A stretch of DNA of 64,000 nucleotides from an uncultured Bacteroidia bacterium (GCA_903904515.1 CAIVCR010000012.1:30873-94872), one strand, 5' to 3'. Shown: positions 17,997 through 27,412, numbered from the stretch's first letter. The notes: generated by a model from the sequence alone, not told the origin. Translations and numbers: made by a program.

Positions 17997-18154
17997 TGAA
18001 TTATTTTTAAAGGATTTTCATACACTTTTATAATTTGTTTTATTGATTGTCGAATTTTAAAATTTGACATTAAAAGTATAATTAACAATGGTGATATCCG
18101 AGAATTTCAGAAAATTATTTTTTTGAAATTCCACATTAAATTATCGATCCTTGA

Positions 18155-18162
18155 TACCTTTG
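18155..18162 (+). promoter_or_regulatory. -7 element TACCTTTG
   Basis: A perfect TAnnTTTG match in the 301-bp divergent region, 136 bp upstream of the ATG at 18298. No convincing -7 element for the opposite gene was found, and nothing else is recognisable in this spacer. Confidence 0.45.
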
Positions 18163-18297
18163 TAATCTGGCGATCTAAAACTGATTTAAAGCATTCGGAA
18201 TTTTGCTTCAAATAATAGCAACGGCTTCATTTCTATGTATTAATGTCACGATCCAAAATCTTTAATATGTTGCAAAGCTTCATAAACCAATACTAAG

Positions 18298-20298
18298 ATG
18301 GCAAGTAGAGATAATAAATCAAGACGGAGCTTTATAAAAAAGGCAGGATTAGTAAACGCAGGGTTAGTTTTAGGACTACAGCTACGCAGTTCCAACAAAA
18401 ATCCGACAAGTGATTTAAGGCTCACCAATGTTGCTGGAATTAAAATAGAATTGCTGAATTCCGCCAATGGATTGGGTCTTGGTACAATCTCCTTAAACGG
18501 GCAAAAACTGGAATCCTTACCAATGGAAGGTATTATGTTTCTCCGAAACATTGCCAACGGTGAAATCAGATGGCTAAAAGGAGATGAATTGAAACAAATA
18601 AACCCTCGGAATGTGATTCTGAGTGGCAGCATGGTTGTTGATGGAGTTACATTTGCAGGCAAATTGGAAATTGCAGTTGACGAAACGCTTGCAGCCATCA
18701 GATTAACACCCTCATGGTCTGTCTCACACGATTTGCAAGGGTGGGAAATTGGTCTAACCTATCAAAACTGGGGCAGTAGAGATTGGCGGGTACAGAGTTA
18801 CCCTTTTGCCGGAAATAGCGAAAAGGTTACCATTACTCCAATGCGCTACTGCGGAATACCCGGTGTTCTTGTTTATGACCAGGAGTTATCATTGACAGTG
18901 CTATTTGCACTAGATAGTCAATCCGATTATCTGAATCCAACGACCTGGAAAGGAAAAACAAATTTTGTATTTGAAAATGGCAAAACTCCGCCGCAGTTTC
19001 TGATTGGCGGAGGAAATTTGTCCGCCAAAACAGACTACCAGTTACCATTACAACTGTTTCTGAGTGACGCAGGGAGTTTTACTCCAACAATTTCCGAAAT
19101 TATGCGAACCTGGATGAGGGTAAATGAGTATAAAGTTGACACTTCGCTCCATGTTCGTTCGCCGCAAGAGGCATTTGACCTTGCGGTCACAGGTCGGCGC
19201 AACATGAGGAGCTGGCGCCCGGGATGCGGCTATGAGCACCATAAGGACACACCATTTATTTATATCGCGAATAATCCATACATCGCTTACTTTGAGTATT
19301 TGCTTTTTGGCATTACGAAGGAGAAAATCTGGAGAGACAGGGCTTTTGAACAGATTGATTTCTTACTCAAAGGACAACAGGAAAGTGGAGTATTTCATAC
19401 CTGCTGGTACTTTAAAAAGCTCAAAAATGCAGATAGCTTTTGTAGCTGGGATTGGGATCATGACGGGTATAAAGTGGATATGAACCTTTGGGCTTCCCGA
19501 TATATTCTTCAAACGTGGCAGCTTCTAAAGGAGAAAGAGGGTATTGACAGACAAGATTGGTACAACGCAGCTATCAGGTCACTTTCGTGGATAGTGGCGC
19601 AACAGAATCCGGATGGCGGACTCCCCCAGGTGGTAGAGATAAATACAGGAAAGAAATCACAGTCAGTCGTTATGGCCCGATCTTTAGTCGGTTTTCCAAT
19701 TATTGCAAAAATAACCGGTGATGAACGATATCTAAAACTGAGTCTTGATCTGGAAAAATTTCTCAGAAAGAATGTTGAGAATAAATTCTGGTATACAGGC
19801 ATGCATCCGGATCTTCCTCCCGGGGATTTTGAACAGGATAGCATTTATGGAGTAGTGGAATATTGGTTGGATAAATATGACCGGACAGGAGAGAAGGAAT
19901 GTCTTGATCACGCAGAAGCGAATGCCTTTTATGCGCTTTTATATTGGTGTCCAACGCAGCTGAATTGGGTCAAAAATCCCACCCAATGTGCACATAGTGA
20001 ACAACAAAATTTCAATCAATATTCGGTTTATAATTATGGAAATCGTAAAATACAGTGTCTTGACAGGTTGTACAAAAAAACAAAGAATCCTCTGTTTGAA
20101 TCCCTTAAAAATCGTGTGATACAACTAAATTTCTTCACCCAGGTAACCGAAGGGGCCTATCGCGGAGCGGTAACGGAAGCAATTGCTGACCCCTGGCTTG
20201 AGCGCGAAGATGGCTTTGAATATCAGGGTAATCCCTACACAAGCGAATTGGTCGCAGATCTGATGATCCAATTAATTGAGTTGGGATTAGTCAAATAA
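18298..20298 (+). CDS. Tat-exported protein, probable alpha/alpha-barrel carbohydrate-active enzyme
   Basis: A 666-residue protein with a Tat signal (SRRSFIKKAGLVNAGLVLGL). I do not assign it to a named family. Residues 45-290 look like a beta-sandwich. Residues 300-665 are helical with repeated aromatic and acidic patches (SFCSWDWDHDGYKVDMNLWASRY, AQQNPDGGLPQV, YTGMHPDLPPGDFEQDSIYG, HSEQQNFNQYSVYNYGNRK), a design typical of (alpha/alpha)6-barrel lyases, epimerases and hydrolases. DWDHDG and EQDS are candidate catalytic acids. The divergent Gfo/Idh/MocA gene fits a role on an uronic acid or other sugar. Function is inferred from layout only. Confidence 0.65.
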   Translation: MASRDNKSRRSFIKKAGLVNAGLVLGLQLRSSNKNPTSDLRLTNVAGIKIELLNSANGLGLGTISLNGQKLESLPMEGIMFLRNIANGEIRWLKGDELKQINPRNVILSGSMVVDGVTFAGKLEIAVDETLAAIRLTPSWSVSHDLQGWEIGLTYQNWGSRDWRVQSYPFAGNSEKVTITPMRYCGIPGVLVYDQELSLTVLFALDSQSDYLNPTTWKGKTNFVFENGKTPPQFLIGGGNLSAKTDYQLPLQLFLSDAGSFTPTISEIMRTWMRVNEYKVDTSLHVRSPQEAFDLAVTGRRNMRSWRPGCGYEHHKDTPFIYIANNPYIAYFEYLLFGITKEKIWRDRAFEQIDFLLKGQQESGVFHTCWYFKKLKNADSFCSWDWDHDGYKVDMNLWASRYILQTWQLLKEKEGIDRQDWYNAAIRSLSWIVAQQNPDGGLPQVVEINTGKKSQSVVMARSLVGFPIIAKITGDERYLKLSLDLEKFLRKNVENKFWYTGMHPDLPPGDFEQDSIYGVVEYWLDKYDRTGEKECLDHAEANAFYALLYWCPTQLNWVKNPTQCAHSEQQNFNQYSVYNYGNRKIQCLDRLYKKTKNPLFESLKNRVIQLNFFTQVTEGAYRGAVTEAIADPWLEREDGFEYQGNPYTSELVADLMIQLIELGLVK

Positions 20299-20340
20299 AA
20301 AAACACACGATTTACACTTATCAGGTGTAAAATCGTGTGT
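20297..20340 (-). terminator. Intrinsic terminator of tRNA-Ser
   Basis: ACACACGATTTACAC (20303-20317) pairs with GTGTAAAATCGTGTGT (20325-20340) with one bulge. On the minus strand it is followed by seven Ts, so it ends the tRNA transcript; it may also stop the convergent plus-strand gene. Confidence 0.8.
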
Positions 20341-20375
20341 AGATTTCGTAATCAATTGATATTAAATCTTTATTG

Positions 20376-20463
20376 CGGAGAGAGTGGGATTCGAACCCAC
20401 GGTACCCTTTTGGAGTACACACACTTTCCAGGCGTGCTCCTTCGACCACTCGGACATCTCTCC
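20376..20463 (-). tRNA. tRNA-Ser (anticodon GGA)
   Basis: An 88-base class II tRNA. The acceptor stem is GGAGAGA/TCTCTCC with discriminator G, and the anticodon arm is CACGCCTGGAAAGTGTG with anticodon GGA. A long variable arm (TACTCCAAAAGGGTA) and the T arm GTGGGTTCGAATCCCAC follow. The anticodon arm is identical to that of E. coli tRNA-Ser(GGA). CCA is not fully encoded (GCAA follows). Confidence 0.97.
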
Positions 20464-20506
20464 TGGTCAAATACAACTGAAACAAATTCCCATTTCAATT
20501 GTGGCA

Positions 20507-20514
20507 CAAAAGTA
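20507..20514 (-). promoter_or_regulatory. -7 element TACTTTTG for tRNA-Ser
   Basis: A perfect TAnnTTTG match on the minus strand, 44 bp before the mature tRNA 5' end. The rest of the 307-bp gap up to 20771 holds nothing I can identify. Confidence 0.45.
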
Positions 20515-20770
20515 GGAGAATTTTTCAGTTTGTGACCACTTAAACAATAAAAACCTCTTCCAAAAACAAAATCATCGCTGACCTACTGGAAAATAAACGA
20601 ATCCAGTCGTTAAAAAGTGTTCGTAAACGTACATGACATATTCAGAACCGGACAATAATTATACCTAAAAAAAATACCTATAAATCTATCATTAAGGCAA
20701 TTAAAAGAAATGGCACATTACTTGTCATATTACCATTATTGATTCTCAAACACACTAAATTCATTCAGTC

Positions 20771-21265
20771 ATGAAAAAAATTTCCGCGTTTATTTATCTG
20801 CTGGCAATCACTTTATGTGCGTTCCAGGCAAATGCTTCTGACCTACAGAATAATTCCATTAATCTGAAAGGTAACTCCAATACCAGCCTGGGTAATTATG
20901 AAATAAAAGAACTTCCCGTGATTAACCAAAATGGTGAAACCATGCGTGCATTTGAACTAACTTATGAAAAAGCTCAAAAAAAGGTCACGATTTATTTGGA
21001 TGAACGGGCAAATTGCAAAGATTATATTGTCCGCTCGAAAAACCTTGAGGTGGCCTACAGGTGCAAAAAAAACTCATTTGGAGTGCAAATGGTCCCCTAC
21101 AAACATCTGACATTGAAACCAGAGTTAAATGCCAGGTTTCTGGCCTTACCCGAATTTGGTAAACAGCAGGTAATTGCAGAGGGAGGTCTGCCTCTGGAGT
21201 CTACACTTGATTTGATCGCAAGCTATTATCCTAACCTGCTAATCAGTCCTGATCTGCTTAATTAA
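20771..21265 (+). CDS. Exported hypothetical protein
   Basis: A 164-residue protein with a clear signal peptide (MKKISAFIYLLAITLCAFQANA) and a small beta-rich body with no family I recognise. Two cysteines in the middle (ERANCKDYIVRS, VAYRCKKNSFG), 19 residues apart, could form a disulfide. The C-terminus ends YYPNLLISPDLLN. It is transcribed alone and followed by a good terminator. Confidence 0.75.
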   Translation: MKKISAFIYLLAITLCAFQANASDLQNNSINLKGNSNTSLGNYEIKELPVINQNGETMRAFELTYEKAQKKVTIYLDERANCKDYIVRSKNLEVAYRCKKNSFGVQMVPYKHLTLKPELNARFLALPEFGKQQVIAEGGLPLESTLDLIASYYPNLLISPDLLN

Positions 21266-21316
21266 TATTATTCATTTCAATTTCAATCCCATTTTCAACT
21301 TAAAAAGTATAATTGT

Positions 21317-21354
21317 AAAGAGACCTGTCAAACTCCAATCTGACGGGTTTCTTT
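21317..21354 (+). terminator. Intrinsic terminator
   Basis: AAAGAGACCTGTCA (21317-21330) pairs over 14 bp with TGACGGGTTTCTTT (21341-21354; two wobbles), 50 bp after the stop of the exported hypothetical gene. Confidence 0.7.
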
Positions 21355-21399
21355 GTTGAACATATAAGCAATGAGAACAATAAAATGTCCCATGTTCGC

Positions 21400-21575
21400 T
21401 GAGCGATCTGTCCCCGCTATGCGGCTGGGATTTTTGTATTTCCGCCATTTTACCAAACTAGCGGTATGATGCACCTATACTCTAAAAAGCCGTGTAACGG
21501 CGTAAGTTTGGTAAAAAGGATCATTAGAGTAAGAGTTAGTAAGCCGCTTCGCGGCGACAGAGTTGATTACTAACC
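21400..21575. repeat. Cluster of interleaved palindromes
   Basis: Noncoding DNA with several perfect inverted repeats: TTTTACCAAACT/AGTTTGGTAAAA (21448-21459 and 21505-21516), ACTCTAA/TTAGAGT (21479-21485 and 21524-21530), GTTAGTAA/TTACTAAC (21535-21542 and 21567-21574), the last enclosing GCCGCTTCGCGGC (21543-21555). It looks like a remnant mobile or extragenic palindromic element. The remaining DNA to 21738 shows no gene. Confidence 0.6.
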
Positions 21576-21738
21576 AACGTTCATTTATAAATACAACAAT
21601 AAATTATTCTCGTAACTTATCTCCGGATCCCGATTAAATTAACATGTCATTATTTTAGGTTGATCTGATTTAATTAAAGTCAAATAACTAATTTTAACGC
21701 CATAATTTTCTGGTCTTTAAAATCAAATAATTTTTACG

Positions 21739-24669
21739 ATGAGAACAGCTATTCGATTCCTTTTCACGTTGCTGCTTGCGGGCATATTATTCTCCTGCGC
21801 AAAGGAGAACTTTACCAAAGAGGTAAAAACCGATAAAAACGGTTTTACCTATGAACAGGTAAAGAATGATCCTTTAAATACAAGGATCTACACCTTGAAA
21901 AATGGACTGACAGTCTATCTTTCTGTGAATAAGGACGAACCACGAGCCATGGGGCTTATTGGAGTTAGGGCTGGTTCGATCAACGATCCTTCTGAAACCA
22001 CAGGATTGGCGCATTACCTGGAGCATATGATGTTCAAAGGGACAGATAATTTTGGAACAACGAACTGGCCAGCCGAGAAGGTATTGCTCGATAGCATCTC
22101 AAATCTTTTCGAACAATACAAAGGCGAAACTTCACCAGTTCGAAAAAAGGAGATCTATAAAGTCATTGACCGTATTTCTCTGGCGGCTTCAAAATTTGCA
22201 ATTCCCAATGAGTTTGATAAGATGTGCGCTTCAATCGGAGCAAAAGGAACTAATGCCTTTACAAATTATGACGTAACTGCATACATGAACGATATTCCCG
22301 TTAACGAACTCACAAAATGGGTAGAAATGGAATCGGAACGATTTCGCAATCCGGTACTCCGGCTTTTTCATACCGAGCTTGAAACAGTTTACGAAGAGTT
22401 CAATATGTACCAGGATATGGATAACATGCGACTCAACAATGCCGTTATGAAAGGACTTTTCCCTACCCATCCGCTTGGTCGCGATATCATCGGATATCCT
22501 GAGCACCTCAAAAACCCTTCGATGGTGAATATTATGAAGTTTTACAGAACCTGGTATGTACCTAACAATATGGTATTTGTGCTAAGTGGAGACCTTAATT
22601 GTGAAGAGACTATTCAACTGATCGATCGTAATTTCGGAAAATTTGAATCAAAAGAGGTTCCGAAAATTGATTTCCCCAAAGAGGCTGCTATTTCTGCGCC
22701 AGTTATAAAAGAGGTAGTTGGTCCGGAGGGCGAGCAGGTTCAACTGGCATTCCGGTTTAAGGGTTACAGCTCCGAAGATCGTCCTTTTGTAACGATGATC
22801 GATTATATCCTCTCAAATTCTGTTGCAGGATTGATTGATCTTGATTTAAATCAGCAACAAAAAGTACTTAAAGCGGGTAGCTCAAGCAATTTTGAAATGG
22901 ATTATGGCTATCACCTCTTTTTTGGCAAACCACGTCAGGGTCAGAAACCAGAGGAGGTAAAAGAGTTGCTGCTTTCTGAAATTGAAAAGGTAAAAAAAGG
23001 GGAATTCGACGATTGGATGTTACAAGCTTCTGTCAACAACCTCAAATTAGAATGGACAAAACGGAATGAGAGCAATCAAAGGGCATTCACTTTTCTGGAA
23101 TCATTTGTCAAAAAATCAGATTGGTTAACCGAATTAAAATTCAATGACCAGCTCGCCAAAATTACAAAAGCCCAATTGGTCGAATTTGCGAAAGCTAACT
23201 ACAAAGATAATTACGTTACTGTTTTTAAAAGAAACGGTGTTGCCAAAGATCTTGTAAAGGTCGAAAAGCCAGCAATCACCCCATTAGCAATTAACCGTGC
23301 AGACCAGTCAGCTTTTCTTAAAACATTTATTTCCAAAAGTTCTGCACCTCTGGAACCCGTTTTTGTAAATTATGCTACAGCCATTAAAGAGGATAAGTTA
23401 AATGACAATGTCAATTTTGATTATATTCAGAACGCTACCAACAATCTCTTCTCTCTGAATTATACAACAGAAATTGGGAGTAATCACAATCTCAAACTTG
23501 CACTTGCTGTAAAATATCTCCCTTACCTTGGAACAGAAAAGTTCACTGCCGAACAAATTAAAAAAGAGTTATACAAACTGGGAATTTCGTTAAGTGTAAA
23601 TACAGGACTGGATCGGTCTGACATTGTCATCAGTGGATTGGATCAGAATAAGGAAGCGGGAATCCAGATGCTCGAACAACTGCTGGCCGGAGCAAAACCA
23701 GATAAGGAAGCTTATAAAAAGCTGGTTGAAGGGATTTTAAAAGAGCGGCAGGATCAGAAAAAAAATCAGAATGCTATTTCCAGTGCATTACGCGACTATG
23801 GCAAGTATGGCAAAGATTCGCCTTTTACAAATATCCTTTCCGAAGAGGTATTAAAAGCAATCAACCCGTTGGAATTAACAGAAATCATACACCAATTCTG
23901 TGATTATCCACACCGGGTATTTTATTACGGCCCAACCGATTTTGTAACCGCGTCAGCCATGATCAAAGTGAATCATAAGTTGCCAAAGGTTACCTTATCC
24001 ATACCAGATGAAAAAAGATTTGCAGAACAGGTCACCGATCAAAACAAGGTATTTTTTGTTGATTACGATAAATCTCAGGTGAACGTGGTAATGATGTCAC
24101 GGGATAATCCGTTTGATTCAAAAACGCTGGTTAAATCCCGTGTCTTCAATGAATATTATGGAAATTCAATGAGTTCAGTGGTTTTTCAGGAGATTCGTGA
24201 AGCGCGGGCACTCGCATATTCGGCATGGGCTAATTACATGCGTCCAGCCAAAAAAGAGAATTCCTTCTATATTTATGGTGCCGTTTATACCCAGGCTAAT
24301 AAAATGATGGATGCAATCGGGGCAATGAATGGACTTCTTACGAAAATGGTTGTTGATGAGAAATCGTTCGGAATAGCAAAAGAGAGTGTGGTAAAAAGCA
24401 TTCAAACCGAGCGAATCATTAAGACGAACCTCTATTCAACCTGGCTTCAGAACAAAAAACTGGGTATTGACTATGACATCCGAAAAGACTATTACGATGA
24501 AGCCCGCAAAGTAACCATCTCCGATGTCCAACAATTCTTTGATGAGCATGTAAAAGACAAGAAATACAGCTACATTATTGTTGGGAACAAGAAAGATGCT
24601 GATCTGAATAAGCTCAAAGGCATCGGTCCGACTAATGAATTAACTCTCAGCGATATATTTAATTACTAA
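21739..24669 (+). CDS. M16 family zinc peptidase, two-unit lipoprotein
   Basis: A 976-residue pitrilysin-family peptidase anchored as a lipoprotein (lipobox LFSC, Cys20). The first unit carries the inverted zinc motif HYLEH (H92, E95, H96) with the distal Glu ligand in ELETVYEEFNMY about 75 residues later. The second half (about 540-976) repeats the M16 fold without the zinc motif, ending with the substrate-clamp region VFQEIREARALAYSAWANYM. The length fits the tandem M16A/B forms common in Bacteroidota. It probably degrades peptides at the envelope. No adjacent M16 partner is present. Confidence 0.93.
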   Translation: MRTAIRFLFTLLLAGILFSCAKENFTKEVKTDKNGFTYEQVKNDPLNTRIYTLKNGLTVYLSVNKDEPRAMGLIGVRAGSINDPSETTGLAHYLEHMMFKGTDNFGTTNWPAEKVLLDSISNLFEQYKGETSPVRKKEIYKVIDRISLAASKFAIPNEFDKMCASIGAKGTNAFTNYDVTAYMNDIPVNELTKWVEMESERFRNPVLRLFHTELETVYEEFNMYQDMDNMRLNNAVMKGLFPTHPLGRDIIGYPEHLKNPSMVNIMKFYRTWYVPNNMVFVLSGDLNCEETIQLIDRNFGKFESKEVPKIDFPKEAAISAPVIKEVVGPEGEQVQLAFRFKGYSSEDRPFVTMIDYILSNSVAGLIDLDLNQQQKVLKAGSSSNFEMDYGYHLFFGKPRQGQKPEEVKELLLSEIEKVKKGEFDDWMLQASVNNLKLEWTKRNESNQRAFTFLESFVKKSDWLTELKFNDQLAKITKAQLVEFAKANYKDNYVTVFKRNGVAKDLVKVEKPAITPLAINRADQSAFLKTFISKSSAPLEPVFVNYATAIKEDKLNDNVNFDYIQNATNNLFSLNYTTEIGSNHNLKLALAVKYLPYLGTEKFTAEQIKKELYKLGISLSVNTGLDRSDIVISGLDQNKEAGIQMLEQLLAGAKPDKEAYKKLVEGILKERQDQKKNQNAISSALRDYGKYGKDSPFTNILSEEVLKAINPLELTEIIHQFCDYPHRVFYYGPTDFVTASAMIKVNHKLPKVTLSIPDEKRFAEQVTDQNKVFFVDYDKSQVNVVMMSRDNPFDSKTLVKSRVFNEYYGNSMSSVVFQEIREARALAYSAWANYMRPAKKENSFYIYGAVYTQANKMMDAIGAMNGLLTKMVVDEKSFGIAKESVVKSIQTERIIKTNLYSTWLQNKKLGIDYDIRKDYYDEARKVTISDVQQFFDEHVKDKKYSYIIVGNKKDADLNKLKGIGPTNELTLSDIFNY

Positions 24670-24764
24670 ACAGTTTTGCAGCTTTTATTTAAGCCGGATC
24701 GGTTATTCGCGCACCGTAAAAGGGACACTTTTCGAAAAAACTGAGTAGAAAAGAAAAAAGGTAT

Positions 24765-24772
24765 TAAGTTTG
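24765..24772 (+). promoter_or_regulatory. -7 element TAAGTTTG for the uppP operon
   Basis: A perfect TAnnTTTG match 46 bp upstream of the uppP ATG. It probably drives uppP, the 110-residue gene and the CvfB-like gene. Confidence 0.5.
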
Positions 24773-24818
24773 CAGCATTCATAGATTATTAAATATTTGG
24801 CTTAAAGAATAATATCAT

Positions 24819-25613
24819 ATGACTCATATACAGACTATTCTAATTGCAATAGTAGAAGGACTAACTGAATTTCTGCCCGTATCATCAACCGGTCACATGA
24901 TCATTGCGCAAAAGATATTGATGATACCAAGCACCGACTTTGTCAAAGAATTCACCGTCAACATTCAATTTGGTGCAATTTTATCGGTGGTTGTCCTCTA
25001 TTGGGGTCGTTTTTTTCAGACCTGGGATTTTTACTGGAAACTGTTGATTGCTGTAACACCTGCTTTGGTCATTGGCTTTCTGTTGCATGAGAAAATTGAT
25101 GCATTACTCGAAAATGTGAATGTAGTTGCAACGATGCTCGTAATCGGTGGGGTCTTGATGTTGTTTGTCGACAAATGGTTCAATCATGCTCAGGAGGATC
25201 AGACTATGGACTGGAAACGGTCACTGAAGATTGGATTCTATCAATGTATTGCAATGATTCCCGGTGTTTCCCGTTCGATGGCAACGATCGTAGGGGGTAT
25301 GTCAACAAAACTGACCCGAAAAAATGCTGCGGAATTTTCATTTTTTCTCGCTGTGCCGACCATGGCAGCTGCCTCTGGTTATAAATTACTTAAACTGGTC
25401 AAAGATCCCCAAACCGCCTCTATGTTATCCGACAATCTGGCAACTTTGCTAATTGGAAATTTAGTGGCTTTTGTGGTTGCCTTGGTGGCCATTAAATTTT
25501 TTATTAATTTTCTGACCAAACATGGATTTAAGGCCTTTGGCTATTATCGCATAGTTGTGGGATTGATAATTATCATAATGAGCCTTTTAGGTTATGATTT
25601 GAGTATACTTTAG
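24819..25613 (+). CDS. uppP: Undecaprenyl-diphosphatase
   Basis: UppP/BacA, 264 residues, an inner-membrane enzyme that dephosphorylates undecaprenyl pyrophosphate to recycle the peptidoglycan lipid carrier. Both signature motifs are present: EGLTEFLPVSSTGHMI near the N-terminus and PGVSRSMATIVGG around residue 150. About seven to eight hydrophobic segments are seen. It heads a three-gene run, with the next gene 26 bp downstream. Confidence 0.96.
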   Translation: MTHIQTILIAIVEGLTEFLPVSSTGHMIIAQKILMIPSTDFVKEFTVNIQFGAILSVVVLYWGRFFQTWDFYWKLLIAVTPALVIGFLLHEKIDALLENVNVVATMLVIGGVLMLFVDKWFNHAQEDQTMDWKRSLKIGFYQCIAMIPGVSRSMATIVGGMSTKLTRKNAAEFSFFLAVPTMAAASGYKLLKLVKDPQTASMLSDNLATLLIGNLVAFVVALVAIKFFINFLTKHGFKAFGYYRIVVGLIIIIMSLLGYDLSIL

Positions 25614-25639
25614 TTTTAAAATAATATAGTTGGAATATC

Positions 25640-25972
25640 ATGGCAATAATTGTTAAGACCGAAAACCCTGAAGGGTTATTAAATGAAATTAAGCGGGTAA
25701 TCGACGAGCGGACAACCGAATTATGGAGTTATGACTCATCGGGAGATTTTTCTCATACACCCGACAGTTGGATTAACCGGGCCTGGCTCAGGCCTGAAGT
25801 AGGTGAGGGTGAATTGAGATTCGGAATTCTGGGAACTAAGGATGTTGGAATGACTGCTTCATTATACAGCGCCTATCACGCCTACTTTATCGAGTTATTG
25901 CTCACCCATTTGGATAAATATTTTGTTACCGCAGCTGCTACAGCCAAAAAAACTGCTCCTGATTATTTCTAA
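25640..25972 (+). CDS. Small conserved-looking hypothetical protein
   Basis: A 110-residue cytoplasmic protein I do not recognise. It starts with a helix rich in charged residues (PEGLLNEIKRVIDER) and then ELWSYDSSGDFSHTPDSWINRAWLRP, which is rich in aromatic and polar residues. A hydrophobic helix (LYSAYHAYFIELLLTHLDKYF) lies near the end. Its stop codon abuts the next ATG (TAAATG), so it is translationally tied to the CvfB-like protein and may work with it. Confidence 0.75.
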   Translation: MAIIVKTENPEGLLNEIKRVIDERTTELWSYDSSGDFSHTPDSWINRAWLRPEVGEGELRFGILGTKDVGMTASLYSAYHAYFIELLLTHLDKYFVTAAATAKKTAPDYF

Positions 25973-26815
25973 ATGGCCGAAATTGGAAAGTATAATAGCC
26001 TTAGGGTTATCAAGGAAGTAGATTTTGGAGTGTATCTCGACGGAGAGAAAGAGGGTGAGATCTTAATGCCCATCCGGTATGTCCCCAAGGATTGTAAGGT
26101 AGGAGATTATGTTGATATATTTCTTTACCTCGATTCAGAGGACCGGCCAGTTGCAACCACTGAAAAACCATTTGCCCAGGTTGGAGAATTTGCCATGCTT
26201 AGGGTCCAATCGGTAAATAAAATCGGAACATTTCTCGACTGGGGAATCATGAAGGATTTATTGGTCCCCTTTCGGGAACAAAAAGTGACGATGACAGAGG
26301 GGCGCTCATACCTGGTCTATATTTACGTGGATGAAGACACTCAACGGATTGTAGCTTCAGCCAAACTAAATAAGTTTCTGGATAAATCCTTACCTGATTA
26401 CGCGGTTGGGCAGGAGGTTGAGCTGATCATTGAAAGCGAGACAGACCTGGGGTATAAGGCGATCGTCAACCACAAACACTGGGGTATCCTGTACGAAAAT
26501 GAAGTTTTTGAACAACTTGCCAAAGGACTAAAAATCAAGGGATTTATTAAAAAAATAAGAACCGACAACAAGATTGATCTCTCACTTCATCCGTTAGGGT
26601 ACGAAAAGGTGGATCCGCTAACCCAAATGATCCTGGATGAGCTTAAAAAAGAGGGTGGGTTTATTCCGGTTTCCGACAAAAGTGATGCTGAAGAGGTATA
26701 CCGTGTTTTTGGAATCAGCAAGAAATCGTTTAAACAGGCGCTTGGTGCTTTATACAAACGCCGCTTGATCACTATCAGCCCGGAAGGTATTCGGTTAAAT
26801 TATCCTTCCACTTAA
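25973..26815 (+). CDS. CvfB-family S1-domain RNA-binding protein
   Basis: A 280-residue protein matching the CvfB/YitL family: three S1-like OB domains (about 1-65, 70-135, 140-215) and a C-terminal winged helix (VYRVFGISKKSFKQALGALYKR). Diagnostic segments are FGVYLDGEKEGEILMPIRYVP, IGTFLDWGIMKDLLVPFREQ and NHKHWGILYENEVF. Relatives bind RNA; in Staphylococcus CvfB influences virulence gene expression, but the role here is unknown. The start directly abuts the preceding stop codon. Confidence 0.92.
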   Translation: MAEIGKYNSLRVIKEVDFGVYLDGEKEGEILMPIRYVPKDCKVGDYVDIFLYLDSEDRPVATTEKPFAQVGEFAMLRVQSVNKIGTFLDWGIMKDLLVPFREQKVTMTEGRSYLVYIYVDEDTQRIVASAKLNKFLDKSLPDYAVGQEVELIIESETDLGYKAIVNHKHWGILYENEVFEQLAKGLKIKGFIKKIRTDNKIDLSLHPLGYEKVDPLTQMILDELKKEGGFIPVSDKSDAEEVYRVFGISKKSFKQALGALYKRRLITISPEGIRLNYPST

Positions 26816-26865
26816 ACCATTTCCAATGAGTATCATCTAAGCATTGTATTTAAAATTTTACGAAG

Positions 26866-27252
26866 ATGAAAAAATTACTATTAATTGCATTAGTCGCTTT
26901 CATGGCCTTGGGCACTGCTTTTGGTCAACGTGAGCAACGTGATCCGGCAGCCAGACTTCAAAAAGAGATTGACAATCTTACCACAGAGTTGAGTTTGTCA
27001 AAAGAACAGGTTGCTCAGGTCACTCCGATTATTAGCGAAAACCAGAAAAAACAAGGTGAACTTTTCGCCAAAATGCGTGAAGGTGGTGGAAACATCGATC
27101 GCGAGCAAATGCGTGATGAGAGGATGAAGATGAGGGCCGAAACAGACCAGAAATTAAAAGCGGTACTCACCCCCGATCAATTTATGAAACTTAAAGCCTA
27201 CCGTAAAAAACAGATGGAAGAGCGACGTGCTCAGGGTGGACCGCAATTATAA
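26866..27252 (+). CDS. Spy/CpxP-like periplasmic LTxxQ protein
   Basis: A 128-residue exported, helical and highly charged protein. The signal peptide (MKKLLLIALVAFMALGTAFGQ) is followed by an LxLSxEQ segment (LSLSKEQVAQVTPII) and a second repeat (VLTPDQFMKLKAYRKKQMEE), the two LTxxQ-like motifs of Spy/CpxP chaperone-like proteins. A Gly-rich, Met-rich linker lies between (MREGGGNIDREQMRDERMKM). It probably acts as a periplasmic stress chaperone. A strong terminator follows. Confidence 0.82.
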   Translation: MKKLLLIALVAFMALGTAFGQREQRDPAARLQKEIDNLTTELSLSKEQVAQVTPIISENQKKQGELFAKMREGGGNIDREQMRDERMKMRAETDQKLKAVLTPDQFMKLKAYRKKQMEERRAQGGPQL

Positions 27253-27285
27253 AACGGTCTTATTTAGTTTCAAATTTCAGCAAGG

Positions 27286-27325
27286 AGCATCAAAGGGTTA
27301 AAATTTCTTTGATGCTTCTTTTTTT
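27286..27325 (+). terminator. Intrinsic terminator
   Basis: AGCATCAAAG (27286-27295) pairs perfectly with CTTTGATGCT (27307-27316), followed by TTCTTTTTTT. It ends the transcript of the Spy-like gene. Confidence 0.9.
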
Positions 27326-27412
27326 GCGTATATTTAAAAGAAAATCTGTGAGTTCACCCCGTCAGATCCAATGACGCAGAATTGGTTGATTCATAACTGC
27401 TTTTTATCATAG

